DNA of 39,439 bases from positions 1-39,439 of the forward strand of contig JAFUAB010000032.1 in the NCBI GenBank assembly GCA_017460885.1, read 5' to 3'. Origin of the DNA: Lachnospiraceae bacterium. GTDB lineage: Bacteria; Bacillota; Clostridia; Lachnospirales; Lachnospiraceae. The translations under genes were made by a program, and so were the position numbers. Position 1 is the first letter of the stretch, and each line of letters opens with the position of its first letter. Positions 23,091-29,877 of this stretch are shown here, piece after piece. The notes under the pieces are model-generated. The model had not been told where the DNA came from. It ran no database searches and saw only the letters and a program-made list of their open reading frames with translations.

Positions 23091-23453
23091 ATGGCAAGAA
23101 TAAAAGGCGGATTGAACGCTAAAAAGAAACATAACAGGGTTCTTAAACTCGCAAAGGGTTATCGCGGTGCCCGTTCAAAACAGTATAGAGTTGCTAAGCA
23201 GTCTGTAATGAGAGCACTCGCTACATCATATGCAGGTCGTAAGGAGCGTAAGCGTCAGTTCAGACAGCTTTGGATCGCACGTATCAATGCAGCTGCAAGG
23301 CTTAACGGCATTTCCTACAGCAAATTTATGTACGGATTAAAGAACGCCGGTGTGGATATGAACCGTAAGATGCTGGCCGAAATGGCTGTAAATGATGCTG
23401 AGGGATTTGCAACGCTTGCAGAGCTGGCTAAAGCAAATCAGACGCCTGCCTGA
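23091..23453 (+). CDS. rplT: 50S ribosomal protein L20
   Basis: A 120-residue basic protein, [26 protein letters not shown]..., ending after '[24 protein letters not shown]'. L20 nucleates early assembly of the 50S subunit on 23S rRNA and, in Firmicutes, represses its own operon by binding the leader. GGAGG precedes the ATG by 9 bases. It is the last gene of the operon; its 3' UTR contains 59-bp hairpin repeats before the terminator. Confidence 0.97.
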   Translation: MARIKGGLNAKKKHNRVLKLAKGYRGARSKQYRVAKQSVMRALATSYAGRKERKRQFRQLWIARINAAARLNGISYSKFMYGLKNAGVDMNRKMLAEMAVNDAEGFATLAELAKANQTPA

Positions 23454-23455
23454 TC

Positions 23456-23592
23456 CGGGCGTGGAAATGCATCCGTGCATTTCCGGACACGCCCTGTCCC
23501 ATCCATGGTACAGTCGGGCGTGGAAATGCATCCGTGCATTTCCGGACACGCCCTGTCCCATCCATGGTACAGTCGGGCGTGGAAATGCATCC
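23456..23592 (+). repeat. 59-bp tandem hairpin repeats in the rplT 3' UTR
   Basis: Identical 59-base units start at 23456 and 23515, with a 19-base partial unit at 23574-23592. Each full unit has a nested palindrome: GGGCGTG pairs with CACGCCC, and inside it GAAATGCA pairs with TGCATTTC around a TCCG loop. A second small palindrome, CCATGG, lies near the end of each unit. The array begins 3 bases after the rplT stop and ends 11 bases before the terminator stem, so it is transcribed as part of the ribosomal mRNA. Confidence 0.92.
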
Positions 23593-23603
23593 CCAAAAAC
23601 ACA

Positions 23604-23631
23604 GAAGAGCGGCATTCCGCTCTTCTTTTTT
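23604..23631 (+). terminator. intrinsic terminator of the infC operon
   Basis: GAAGAGCGG (23604-23612) and CCGCTCTTC (23617-23625) form a perfect 9-bp stem with a CATT loop, followed by six Ts. Confidence 0.93.
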
Positions 23632-23710
23632 GTGCGCAGTGCCTCCGGCGGGATGCGCTGATGGGCGACTCGCGGGCAGGTGCGGCTTCGTCTTCAATGC
23701 TCGATTACGG

Positions 23711-23740
23711 TTGCCCGGACATGTAATTTGAGAGTATAAT
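23711..23740 (+). promoter_or_regulatory. possible promoter of the diguanylate cyclase gene
   Basis: TTGCCC (23711-23716), 18 bases, TATAAT (23735-23740). The predicted leader to the start at 23800 is about 53 bases. Confidence 0.45.
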
Positions 23741-23799
23741 ATGAGATAAGGGTCAAAAGGTTTTGGCTCTGACATTATACAATATATTAGGAGCTTATG

Positions 23800-24870
23800 A
23801 TGAAGCTTATCGATCTGATCAATAAGGATGTAAAGGCAGAGAATGAATCAAAAAAGGTCATGGTTGCGTTAAGGGTGTTATACCTTATTGTTGCTGTAGC
23901 TTTTTTACTTGACATGATCCTGGTCGGAGGGCATAATTTCCGGATATACTGGAGAGGCTTCTGCGGTTTCTATGCTGCACTGATCATTCTATTTATCTAT
24001 ACCTATTATTCCAAAACGAGAATTTCGCTTTGGCTATTTCTCTTATATGTCTTTTCGTGGTCACTGTATATGATCCCCAAGGTCGGCTGGAGTGCGGGCA
24101 TGCAGAATTTCTTTATTTTGGTGCTTCTGATGGTGTTTTTCGGATCGTATGCGGGCCTTGGCGTCAAACTGATCCTAGCGGCGATCGTTCTTGCGGCGCG
24201 GGTTGTTGTGATACTTACTCTCGGTGGAGTCAAGCCGGTAGGCGAGATATCATGGCTTACGGATAAGCTTCTGCAGATAGTGAATATATCAGCGGTTTTC
24301 TCCGCGATAATATATGTTTCATATACATTCAGCAAAGCGGAAAAGGAGCATGAGGGCAAGCTTGTCGAATATAATGACAGGCTCAGGAAAGAAGCTTATA
24401 CGGATCAGCTTACCGGCCTATATAACCGGAGACGAGCAAAGGATTATCTGGCGGATCTGAACGATTCGGATACCGTTTCAACCATCAGTCTTGCGATAGG
24501 TGATATAGATTTTTTCAAAAAGGTCAATGATACATACGGACACGATTCCGGTGACGAAGTACTCAAAAAAATGGCTGAGATAATGACTGCTTCCATGAGA
24601 AGCAATACATTTATTGCCAGATGGGGCGGAGAGGAGTTCCTTATAGTTTTTCCGGATTGTAACGGAGATGAAGCACATATCGCGCTTGAGAGGCTCAGAA
24701 GGACCATTCAGAATACAACGATTACCGTTGGCGGTCAGCAGATCAATGTGACAATGACATTTGGCCTGGCAGAGTATGATTATAGCGGAGATTTTGAGAA
24801 ATCAATAAAGGCCGCGGATGATAATCTGTATCGTGGCAAGGAAAACGGCAGAAACCAGGTTGTGTATTAA
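23800..24870 (+). CDS. membrane-bound GGDEF diguanylate cyclase
   Basis: A 356-residue signalling enzyme. About six hydrophobic segments fill residues ~22-175 with no recognised sensory domain. A short linker (KAEKEHEGKLVEYNDRLRKEA) leads to the GGDEF domain, starting 'YTDQLTGLYNRRRAKDYL'. The active-site motif is GGEEF at 276-280, and 'GDIDFFKKVNDTYGHDSGDEVL' supplies metal and GTP contacts. It should make cyclic di-GMP from two GTP. The RxxD inhibitory site is absent (RSNT in that place), so feedback inhibition is not expected. ATGs exist at 23797 and 23800; AGGAG (23789-23793) spacing favours 23800. It has its own promoter and is followed by a large inverted repeat. Confidence 0.92.
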   Translation: MKLIDLINKDVKAENESKKVMVALRVLYLIVAVAFLLDMILVGGHNFRIYWRGFCGFYAALIILFIYTYYSKTRISLWLFLLYVFSWSLYMIPKVGWSAGMQNFFILVLLMVFFGSYAGLGVKLILAAIVLAARVVVILTLGGVKPVGEISWLTDKLLQIVNISAVFSAIIYVSYTFSKAEKEHEGKLVEYNDRLRKEAYTDQLTGLYNRRRAKDYLADLNDSDTVSTISLAIGDIDFFKKVNDTYGHDSGDEVLKKMAEIMTASMRSNTFIARWGGEEFLIVFPDCNGDEAHIALERLRRTIQNTTITVGGQQINVTMTFGLAEYDYSGDFEKSIKAADDNLYRGKENGRNQVVY

Positions 24871-24894
24871 GTTTAGGGGATAAACGTTTTCTTT

Positions 24895-24931
24895 TATAGT
24901 GAACGTCAAAATATTTTTGACGTTCACTATA
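24895..24931. repeat. perfect 17-bp inverted repeat
   Basis: TATAGTGAACGTCAAAA (24895-24911) and its exact complement (24915-24931) are separated by three bases. No thymine run follows on the + strand, so it is a poor terminator. It overlaps the -35 hexamer of the downstream promoter, which suits an operator; it could also be a cruciform or the end pair of a tiny mobile element. Confidence 0.85.
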
Positions 24932-24945
24932 AGTCTGTCTATTGT
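24917..24945 (+). promoter_or_regulatory. possible promoter of the dehydrogenase gene
   Basis: TTGACG (24917-24922), 17 bases, TATTGT (24940-24945). The -35 is inside the right arm of the inverted repeat. Transcription would start close to 24952, very near the CGGAGG ribosome site at 24951-24956, so the real start may differ by a few bases. Confidence 0.35.
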
Positions 24946-24961
24946 TAGAACGGAGGTAAAT

Positions 24962-25924
24962 ATGAAGATCGTAATGCTTGAAAGACATAGCGTCGGAACG
25001 GACGTAGACGTATCGTGCATGAATGAACTCGGCGATTTTACCGCATATGACAATACGGTCACGCCGGAGGAGGTCATGGAGCGCATAGGTGATGCCGAAG
25101 CGGTTATTGCCAATAAAGCTCCGCTTAATGCAGATACCCTGAAAAATGCGGCCAAGTTGAAATTCATTGGCGAGCTTGCGACGGGCTATGACAACATCGA
25201 TATAGAATACTGCAAAGAAAAAGGCATCCGCGTAGCCAATGTCAGGGATTATTCCACTGCGATGGTGGCGCAGCATACGTTCACACTCGCTCTTGCGGTA
25301 TCACAGAAACTCGTACATTATGACTCTTACGTCAAATCCGGACAGTATGCGGCACAGCAGAGATTTTCCAATTTCGACATTCCTTTTTATGAGCTGGATA
25401 AAAAGACGTGGGGTGTTGTCGGACTCGGCAATATAGGTTCTAAAGTGGCGCGTATCGCCGATGCATTCGGATGCCGCGTGATCACGCATTCCATTACCGG
25501 CAGCAGGCATGACGACAGCCCGTATGAGCAGGTGGATAAGGAGACTCTTCTCAGGGAAAGCGATTACATATCCCTGCACTGTCCGCTCAGTGACTTAAGC
25601 CGCGGTTTTATAGATGCCGGTGCATTGGCGGCAATGAAGCCTACTGCCATACTGATTAACGTTGCCAGAGGCCCCGTGGTTGATTCGGCCGCTCTGGCGG
25701 ATGCCCTGGAAAAAGGCATAATAGCCGGAGCAGGACTGGACGTACTTGAAAAAGAACCCATAGCCGCCAACGATCCGCTCGGAAGGATCAAAGACAGCAA
25801 CAGACTCATCATAACTCCTCATCTTGCGTGGGCGAGCGTGGAAGCGCGCACCAGGTGCGTGGAGGGCGTCTACCTGAATCTCAAGGCGTTTATGAACGGT
25901 GAAGTAAGGAACGCGGTATGCTGA
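24962..25924 (+). CDS. D-isomer-specific 2-hydroxyacid dehydrogenase (NAD-dependent)
   Basis: A 320-residue cytoplasmic oxidoreductase that interconverts 2-oxoacids and D-2-hydroxyacids. The NAD-binding Rossmann motif is GLGNIG at 154-159. Catalytic residues can be placed: R236 in NVARGP, E265 in EKEP, H287 in TPHLAW. The N-terminal catalytic half has 'AEAVIANKAPLNADTLKNAAKLKFIGELATGYDNID'. The closest recognisable type is glycerate dehydrogenase/hydroxypyruvate reductase, but substrate cannot be fixed from sequence. GGAGG precedes the ATG at 24962; an in-frame GTG at 24899 lies inside the inverted repeat and is rejected. Full length for the family. Confidence 0.92.
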   Translation: MKIVMLERHSVGTDVDVSCMNELGDFTAYDNTVTPEEVMERIGDAEAVIANKAPLNADTLKNAAKLKFIGELATGYDNIDIEYCKEKGIRVANVRDYSTAMVAQHTFTLALAVSQKLVHYDSYVKSGQYAAQQRFSNFDIPFYELDKKTWGVVGLGNIGSKVARIADAFGCRVITHSITGSRHDDSPYEQVDKETLLRESDYISLHCPLSDLSRGFIDAGALAAMKPTAILINVARGPVVDSAALADALEKGIIAGAGLDVLEKEPIAANDPLGRIKDSNRLIITPHLAWASVEARTRCVEGVYLNLKAFMNGEVRNAVC

Positions 25925-25947
25925 GGAACTGTTTCGAAATAACTTGA

Positions 25948-26118
25948 GCCAAAAAGTTCAAGGAACTGTTTCCGGATCAAGTTAAGCTCCGCGTGCGCTT
26001 TTCGCCAGATAATTTAAAACTAGACGATGATGTGCTGAATATACCTTTTTTTATGGCAGATCAAGCAGATCGATTGATTGGGTTGGCGTTAGAAAAGAAG
26101 GAATGCTCGGATCAGTGA
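25948..26118 (+). pseudogene. coding remnant, unrecognised
   Basis: After an in-frame stop, 56 codons read as protein-like sequence (KKFKELFPDQVKLRVRFSPD..., later LDDDVLNIPFFMADQADRLIG) with no start codon or ribosome site. It looks like the C-terminal tail of a lost gene. Family not recognised. The rest of 26119-26287 holds hairpins only. Confidence 0.4.
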
Positions 26119-26135
26119 TAGCTTTCCAATAACAC

Positions 26136-26172
26136 TTCCTGTACGCTGAACTCTGAAACCAGAGTACAGGAA
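26136..26172. repeat. 9-bp inverted repeat hairpin
   Basis: TTCCTGTAC (26136-26144) and GTACAGGAA (26164-26172) are perfectly inverted around a 19-base loop, with AAATATATT after. It may be an old terminator of the remnant before it. Confidence 0.4.
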
Positions 26173-26254
26173 AAATATATTCTAAACAAGACATATAGTT
26201 GTCTTGGGGCAAGCCCTTAAATTATTTTGGACATTTTTGAAAACGTCTCAAAAT

Positions 26255-26279
26255 AAACCCCCATTTGAAATTGGGGTTT
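26255..26279. repeat. hairpin similar to an IS200/IS605 end
   Basis: AAACCCC (26255-26261) pairs with GGGGTTT (26273-26279), extended by CATTT/AAAT with one mismatch. The sequence resembles the hairpin at 39320-39338 (AAACCCCCAT(T/C)TGA(A/G)AT shared). Such subterminal hairpins are read by TnpA of IS200/IS605; no transposase gene lies next to it, so at most it is a relic. Confidence 0.4.
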
Positions 26280-26287
26280 GCTGACTT

Positions 26288-26533
26288 ATGATCATGATCA
26301 GGGATTTTAGCAACATGTTCCAGCAGATGTCCGGTATGCCAATAAACAGCAAGGGCGAAAAGGCTATGCTGAAAAAATACGGAATAGATACCAACAGCGC
26401 CCGGTATAAGGCTGCCATGAAACAGATGTCGCAGAGCGCAGGAGGCGGAGTTGGTTACACTAATCCCCAGGCTATTAAGAATGTAATGTCAGGGTTTGAT
26501 AAGGATGGGGATCATTGTGAGCACGTTGAATAA
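26288..26533 (+). CDS. small protein, probably the truncated N-terminal part of a Lachnospiraceae DUF3879-like protein
   Basis: An 81-residue reading frame, MIMIRDFSNMFQQMSG..., with 'GEKAMLKKYGIDTNSARYKAAMKQM' and 'GYTNPQAIKNVMSGFDKDGD'. I recall this N-terminal pattern from longer (~200 residue) uncharacterised Lachnospiraceae proteins, tentatively DUF3879. Here the frame ends shortly after FDKDGD with the unrelated tail HCEHVE, suggesting a deletion or frameshift. No Shine-Dalgarno is seen before the ATG. It stands before a DUF6033-like gene, and both may belong to the same uncharacterised gene group. No signal peptide or membrane helix. Confidence 0.5.
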   Translation: MIMIRDFSNMFQQMSGMPINSKGEKAMLKKYGIDTNSARYKAAMKQMSQSAGGGVGYTNPQAIKNVMSGFDKDGDHCEHVE

Positions 26534-26643
26534 TAACAGTAGTTTTTAAGATTTTTAGAGTTTATAGAATTTTGTCAGGCAGAGGTGTAAAGAATTTACG
26601 TCAAACAGACGATAATAAGATTAAGATAAATGTAACTATATCT

Positions 26644-26673
26644 TTTTGTGCTTATCAGGGAGGATAGCACAAA
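26644..26673. repeat. hairpin before the DUF6033-like gene
   Basis: TTTGTGC-T-TATC is mirrored by GATA-GCACAAA, with a one-base bulge and a short loop. It ends about 10 bases before the ribosome site at 26684-26690 and could affect translation or be an operator. Confidence 0.35.
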
Positions 26674-26698
26674 TCAAAACTACAAGGAGGTAGGAAAT

Positions 26699-27595
26699 AT
26701 GGCAGGAATGTACGGAGTGTCTGCATATCAGCAGACAAACAGATCCTGGGGAGCAAATCATACGGGGGTGAATCGCGCCGCTTCATCTTCTCCCGGGACA
26801 GATCAGGCGAATCAGGCAAAGGAGAGCAGTGCCGCTAAAGTGGAAACAAAAGGCTGGTCTCCGATCGACACAGGCAGTTCCCTTGTACCCAGAAAAACAG
26901 AATATGGGAATACCATTGGTGACGTGCAGTTATCAGAAAAGGCTGCAGATTATCTTGATAAGCTGAAATCCAAGTTCCACAACATGGAATTTATCACGGT
27001 CAGCAAGGATATGAAGGCGCAGGTTCAGCAGAATGCGGCTGCATATGGCAACGCCAACAAGATGGTTGTGCTGATCGATGATGAAAAGCTGGAGAGGATG
27101 GCAACGGATGAGTCCTATCGCAAGAAGTATGAGGGGATCATCGCCATGTCCCAGAGCAAGATGGATGCAGCAAAGAACAGCCTTGCAGGTACAGGAGCGA
27201 GCGTAAAGAACTTTGGGATGTCGGTGGATTCTGGTGGCAAAGAGAGCTTCTTTGCAACTGTTGAGAAGTCAGGGGATCTTCAGAAGAAGCGGATAGAGAA
27301 GAAAGCGGCCGAGAAGAAAGAACAAAAGATCAAGGATAAAAAGAAGGCTGAGAAGAAAGCGCAGGAAGAGCGCATTCAGAAGGCAAAGGAAAAGAAAGCG
27401 GAAAAAGCGGATAACGATGATAAGGATGAAGAAGAAATCGAATCCGCAGATGATAAAGAGTATGTTACTTTTGAGGCCAATTCGATGGATGAACTTCTTT
27501 CCAAGGTTCGTACCTATACCTATAATGATGCATCCTCAAGAGTAATGACCGATTCTGAGAAGATGCTTGGAACACAGGTAGATTATAAGGGTTAA
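26699..27595 (+). CDS. DUF6033-like protein of unknown function
   Basis: A 298-residue soluble protein. It begins MAGMYGVSAYQQTNRSWGAN, has a Ser/Gln/Ala-rich stretch, then a conserved globular part ('VQLSEKAADYLDKLKSKFHNMEFITVSKDMKAQVQQNAAAYG', 'MVVLIDDEKLERMATDESYRKKYEGII'). A long Lys/Glu/Ala coiled coil (~200-255) precedes an acidic segment and the ending 'ANSMDELLSKVRTYTYNDAS'. This is the layout I associate with DUF6033, common and multicopy in Lachnospiraceae. Start at ATG 26699 has AAGGAGG 8 bases upstream. No export signal or enzyme motif. It is followed by a broken gene and a chimeric gene of the same kind of family, forming an uncharacterised cluster. Confidence 0.65.
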   Translation: MAGMYGVSAYQQTNRSWGANHTGVNRAASSSPGTDQANQAKESSAAKVETKGWSPIDTGSSLVPRKTEYGNTIGDVQLSEKAADYLDKLKSKFHNMEFITVSKDMKAQVQQNAAAYGNANKMVVLIDDEKLERMATDESYRKKYEGIIAMSQSKMDAAKNSLAGTGASVKNFGMSVDSGGKESFFATVEKSGDLQKKRIEKKAAEKKEQKIKDKKKAEKKAQEERIQKAKEKKAEKADNDDKDEEEIESADDKEYVTFEANSMDELLSKVRTYTYNDASSRVMTDSEKMLGTQVDYKG

Positions 27596-27607
27596 GGAGC
27601 TGTGGCT

Positions 27608-27891
27608 ATGCCGGTTTATCTTTATGGTAATGCTATCGTAAGCTGTCAAAAGATGAAGAGCTGGATATCCTTCAGCAGGAATTTGAGGAATTTACCGAAT
27701 CCCGGTTTGGAAAGTAACAGCAGGAAGCCGCTGAAATGGTGAATAAACAGATGGAAGAACTGCAAAAAGTTCTTGAGAGAAGCGGAAAGAGCAGTATCAG
27801 ACAGAAAGCGTACCAGACGGAAAAGATACCGGAGGACTTTTTGGAAAAGATACTGGAACGGGCAAGGATGCATATTGCGGGACTAAAATAG
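27608..27891 (+). pseudogene. broken small gene of the same Lachnospiraceae cluster
   Basis: AAGGAG (27594-27599) and ATG at 27608 start MPVYLYGNAI, after which coding sense jumps to another frame at about 27643 (LSKDEELDILQQEFEEFTES...), interrupted by a TAA near 27718, and continues as a helix-rich tail (QQEAAEMVNKQMEELQKVLERS) to a TAG at 27889. So one frameshift and one internal stop. The intact form would be a ~95-residue coiled-coil protein of unknown function. Confidence 0.6.
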
Positions 27892-27920
27892 TATTTGATG
27901 TAACACATCAGGTATGGAAT

Positions 27921-27954
27921 GCGGGAGGGCACAGAGCCTTCCCGCTTTGCATTT
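27921..27954 (+). terminator. intrinsic terminator
   Basis: GCGGGAGGGC (27921-27930) pairs with GCCTTCCCGC (27936-27945) around ACAGA, then TTTGCATTT. It closes the DUF6033-like gene and its broken neighbour. Confidence 0.75.
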
Positions 27955-28050
27955 CACAACAAAAAAACTGCGGTTCACGTATCGGTGATCATTAGTGCGT
28001 CTGAAATAACCGATAATAAAAATATAGTATGCCCAAAGGAAGGATGTTAT

Positions 28051-29037
28051 ATGAAGCTGGCAATCTGTGATGATGATAAGAAAATACGGGAACTGATTGA
28101 GGAGTCTGTCAGGGAAGTATCCGGAGATATGGAGATCGAAGTGTTTGCTGATGCAAGGGGTATCCTGGCTCCCGGATTCGACGCAGATATACTTTTTCTG
28201 GATATACAGATGCCGGGGATTGACGGAATGAATGCCGCAAGGAAAACTGGCAGTTCTTATGAAGAAAATCCTCTTCCCGGATTTGGAATGGCCCTTGCCG
28301 GGAATATGGGATACGGAATGAAAGCATCCTTGGTATCTACCGGCTCAACTGATGATGTGATCGTGCGTGTAAAGCTTGCAACAGGCGGCGGCAACTATGA
28401 ATCAGTGGATGTGAATCTGTCTGAGTTCAATCCCAGGAATGCAACAGCTGTCGAGATGTTCGCATACTGTCAGTATAAGGATGCCATGGGCGAAGGATCC
28501 GGTCATACGTGGGGAAGTTGGAGTGCTATCAAAAAAGTAATCTCTCCTGGTGATGGGATGAATTTTGGCTCTTTAGAGAATATCATGAATGAAAAAAGAA
28601 ACTGGACCGGCGCATTGGCTGAATCCAAGACATACATGGAAAATCCGAAGTCGGGAGAAACACTCAGCGCAGCAGACCTCTTAAAAATGTTTGAAGAGCA
28701 GAATAAACTGACGGCAGAAGAACTTAAAGAAGGTGACGATTGGCGCAATATGTCTGATGATGACTGGGACAAGCTTTTGTCCGGAGTTGATAACTATATT
28801 GATGCATATAAAGAAGAAATCCGGGAGAAAGTAAAGAAACAGATGGAAGCAGCCCGGAAGGCGGCAATGGAGGCAGATCCGGGTATCGACCATGAGAAAA
28901 ACTGGACTAAAAAACTCATGACGGATGATCAGACGGTATTACGCACGGCTAAGGCGGCACAAGCTATGGAGAGCATGGCGTTGAACCGGATGGAGGAAAT
29001 GGCATGGGGAGTGCGGTCTGACATATCCCAAAGATAA
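28051..29037 (+). CDS. chimeric ORF: truncated response-regulator receiver fused to a Lachnospiraceae protein of unknown function
   Basis: A 328-residue open frame. Residues 1-65 are the front half of a receiver domain of the LytTR/AgrA type: acidic pair D7-D8 (LAICDDDKKI) and phospho-acceptor D51 in ILFLDIQMPGIDG. It breaks off before the conserved Thr/Ser and Lys, so it should not fold or signal as a receiver. From residue ~66 it switches to an unrelated part, 'ENPLPGFGMALAGNMGYGM...VIVRVKLATGGGNYESVDVNLSEFNP', followed by a helix-rich C-terminus with a coiled coil (EEIREKVKKQMEAARKAAMEA). The second part looks like proteins that neighbour DUF6033 genes, but I cannot name its family. AAGGAAGG precedes ATG 28051. 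The junction near base 28246 is in frame, so a fusion protein could be made. Confidence 0.65.
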   Translation: MKLAICDDDKKIRELIEESVREVSGDMEIEVFADARGILAPGFDADILFLDIQMPGIDGMNAARKTGSSYEENPLPGFGMALAGNMGYGMKASLVSTGSTDDVIVRVKLATGGGNYESVDVNLSEFNPRNATAVEMFAYCQYKDAMGEGSGHTWGSWSAIKKVISPGDGMNFGSLENIMNEKRNWTGALAESKTYMENPKSGETLSAADLLKMFEEQNKLTAEELKEGDDWRNMSDDDWDKLLSGVDNYIDAYKEEIREKVKKQMEAARKAAMEADPGIDHEKNWTKKLMTDDQTVLRTAKAAQAMESMALNRMEEMAWGVRSDISQR

Positions 29038-29093
29038 AGGGCTGTTCCGTATGAATAAATCACTTTTGGGTTATTCGCCTGTATGATCTGGAG

Positions 29094-29342
29094 TTCATCA
29101 GGAAATTCATCTGCGTAATAGTATATCCCGCGACCTTCCTTGACAAGCTTCATGAGAGTGAAGCGGCTGCCGATGATGGCGTGCGTGAAGCAGTTGACAC
29201 GATGAAGAAGTATTCCGGGGAACAGGAACTGACCAAAGAGATAGCAGATGTGTTCATTGATAGGATTCTGATATATGATCCGAAGCATATTGAGATTCAG
29301 TGGAAACTTCCGGATGAAGTAATAAAGTTCATAGAAGGGTAG
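29094..29342 (+). pseudogene. C-terminal remnant of a large serine recombinase
   Basis: From about 29181 the frame reads as the last ~50 residues of a TnpX/Tn4451-type large serine recombinase: 'KKYSGEQELTKEIADVFIDRILIYDPKHIEIQWKLPDE'. The I-x-V/I-Y-x-P-x-x-I-E-I-x-W pattern is typical of that tail. The 30 codons before it are unrelated or scrambled, and no catalytic N-terminal domain is present. It marks a former integrative or mobilisable element. Confidence 0.65.
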
Positions 29343-29348
29343 GCGGCG

Positions 29349-29381
29349 GAGCCGGTTGGAGAGATCTGACCGGTTCTTTTT
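29349..29381 (+). terminator. intrinsic terminator of the recombinase remnant
   Basis: GAGCCGGT (29349-29356) pairs with ACCGGTTC (29369-29376), including one G-T, and five Ts follow. Confidence 0.75.
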
Positions 29382-29385
29382 CTGC

Positions 29386-29413
29386 TTGAAAAAACGGCGG
29401 TTTCTGTTATACT
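29386..29413 (+). promoter_or_regulatory. promoter of the XRE regulator gene
   Basis: TTGAAA (29386-29391), 16 bases, TATACT (29408-29413), in an AT-rich tract (TATATTATAC follows). Confidence 0.5.
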
Positions 29414-29463
29414 ATATATTATACAAATAAGATAACGATTGATCAGAACTTGGGAAGTGAATT

Positions 29464-29682
29464 ATGGTCAAGAACAATATAGAAGTCGATGTGAAAGTAA
29501 AGTGCATAGAACAGGGAAAGACGCAGGCCAAGCTGGCGGAAGAGATTGATACCACCAAGGCCTATGTAAACCGTGTGATCAAGAAGAATGATAGTGTGGT
29601 CAATAACACCTTCGTTAAGATGATGGAGGCACTTGGTTATGATATTGAACTGCACTATGTTAAGAGGGACGAATCTGAATGA
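29464..29682 (+). CDS. small XRE-type helix-turn-helix protein
   Basis: A 72-residue DNA-binding protein made almost only of a Cro/C1-type HTH: 'VKCIEQGKTQAKLAEEIDTTKAYVNRVIKKND' contains the two helices (Q-x-x-L-A-E-x-I ... T-x-x-Y-V-N-R). It ends 'MMEALGYDIELHYVKRDE', common to small XRE proteins from integrative elements and antitoxin-like regulators. It probably autoregulates from the promoter 50 bases upstream. Its partner, if any, was lost: what follows is a kinase remnant. Confidence 0.82.
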   Translation: MVKNNIEVDVKVKCIEQGKTQAKLAEEIDTTKAYVNRVIKKNDSVVNNTFVKMMEALGYDIELHYVKRDESE

Positions 29683-29691
29683 AGCAACTGA

Positions 29692-29877
29692 AGGAAAAAG
29701 AATCTGCCGGACAGGACAAACATAAGCAAGGAAGAGTTTGATAAGAAACTTGTAGAAATCCTAAAAACGGAAAGCTGGATCATAGATGGAAATTACGGAA
29801 GAACGATTGAGATGAGAATGAAATACTGTGATACGGTCTTTTTGCAAATAGGTATTTGGAGACAGGTATATGAATAA
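29692..29877 (+). pseudogene. remnant of a DNA topology modulation (FlaR-like) kinase
   Basis: An open stretch without a start codon reads 'NLPDRTNISKEEFDKKLVEIL', then 'WIIDGNYGRTIEMRMKYCDTVFL', the middle part of FlaR-type adenylate-kinase-like proteins. The N-terminal P-loop and the C-terminal half are missing. Its end overlaps the start of the GNAT-Nudix gene by 8 bases. Confidence 0.65.

Noticed and set aside
23456-23592. Integron attC site, suggested by the 59-base unit length
   Set aside because: The units are directly repeated with no GTTRRRY/RYYYAAC core sites, and there is no integrase or cassette gene.
23456-23592. CRISPR array
   Set aside because: The units are contiguous with no variable spacers, and no cas gene is present.
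23392-23775. Several overlapping small open frames across the 59-bp repeats on both strands
   Set aside because: Identical repeats open many frames at once; they lack ribosome sites and lie in a 3' UTR with a terminator.
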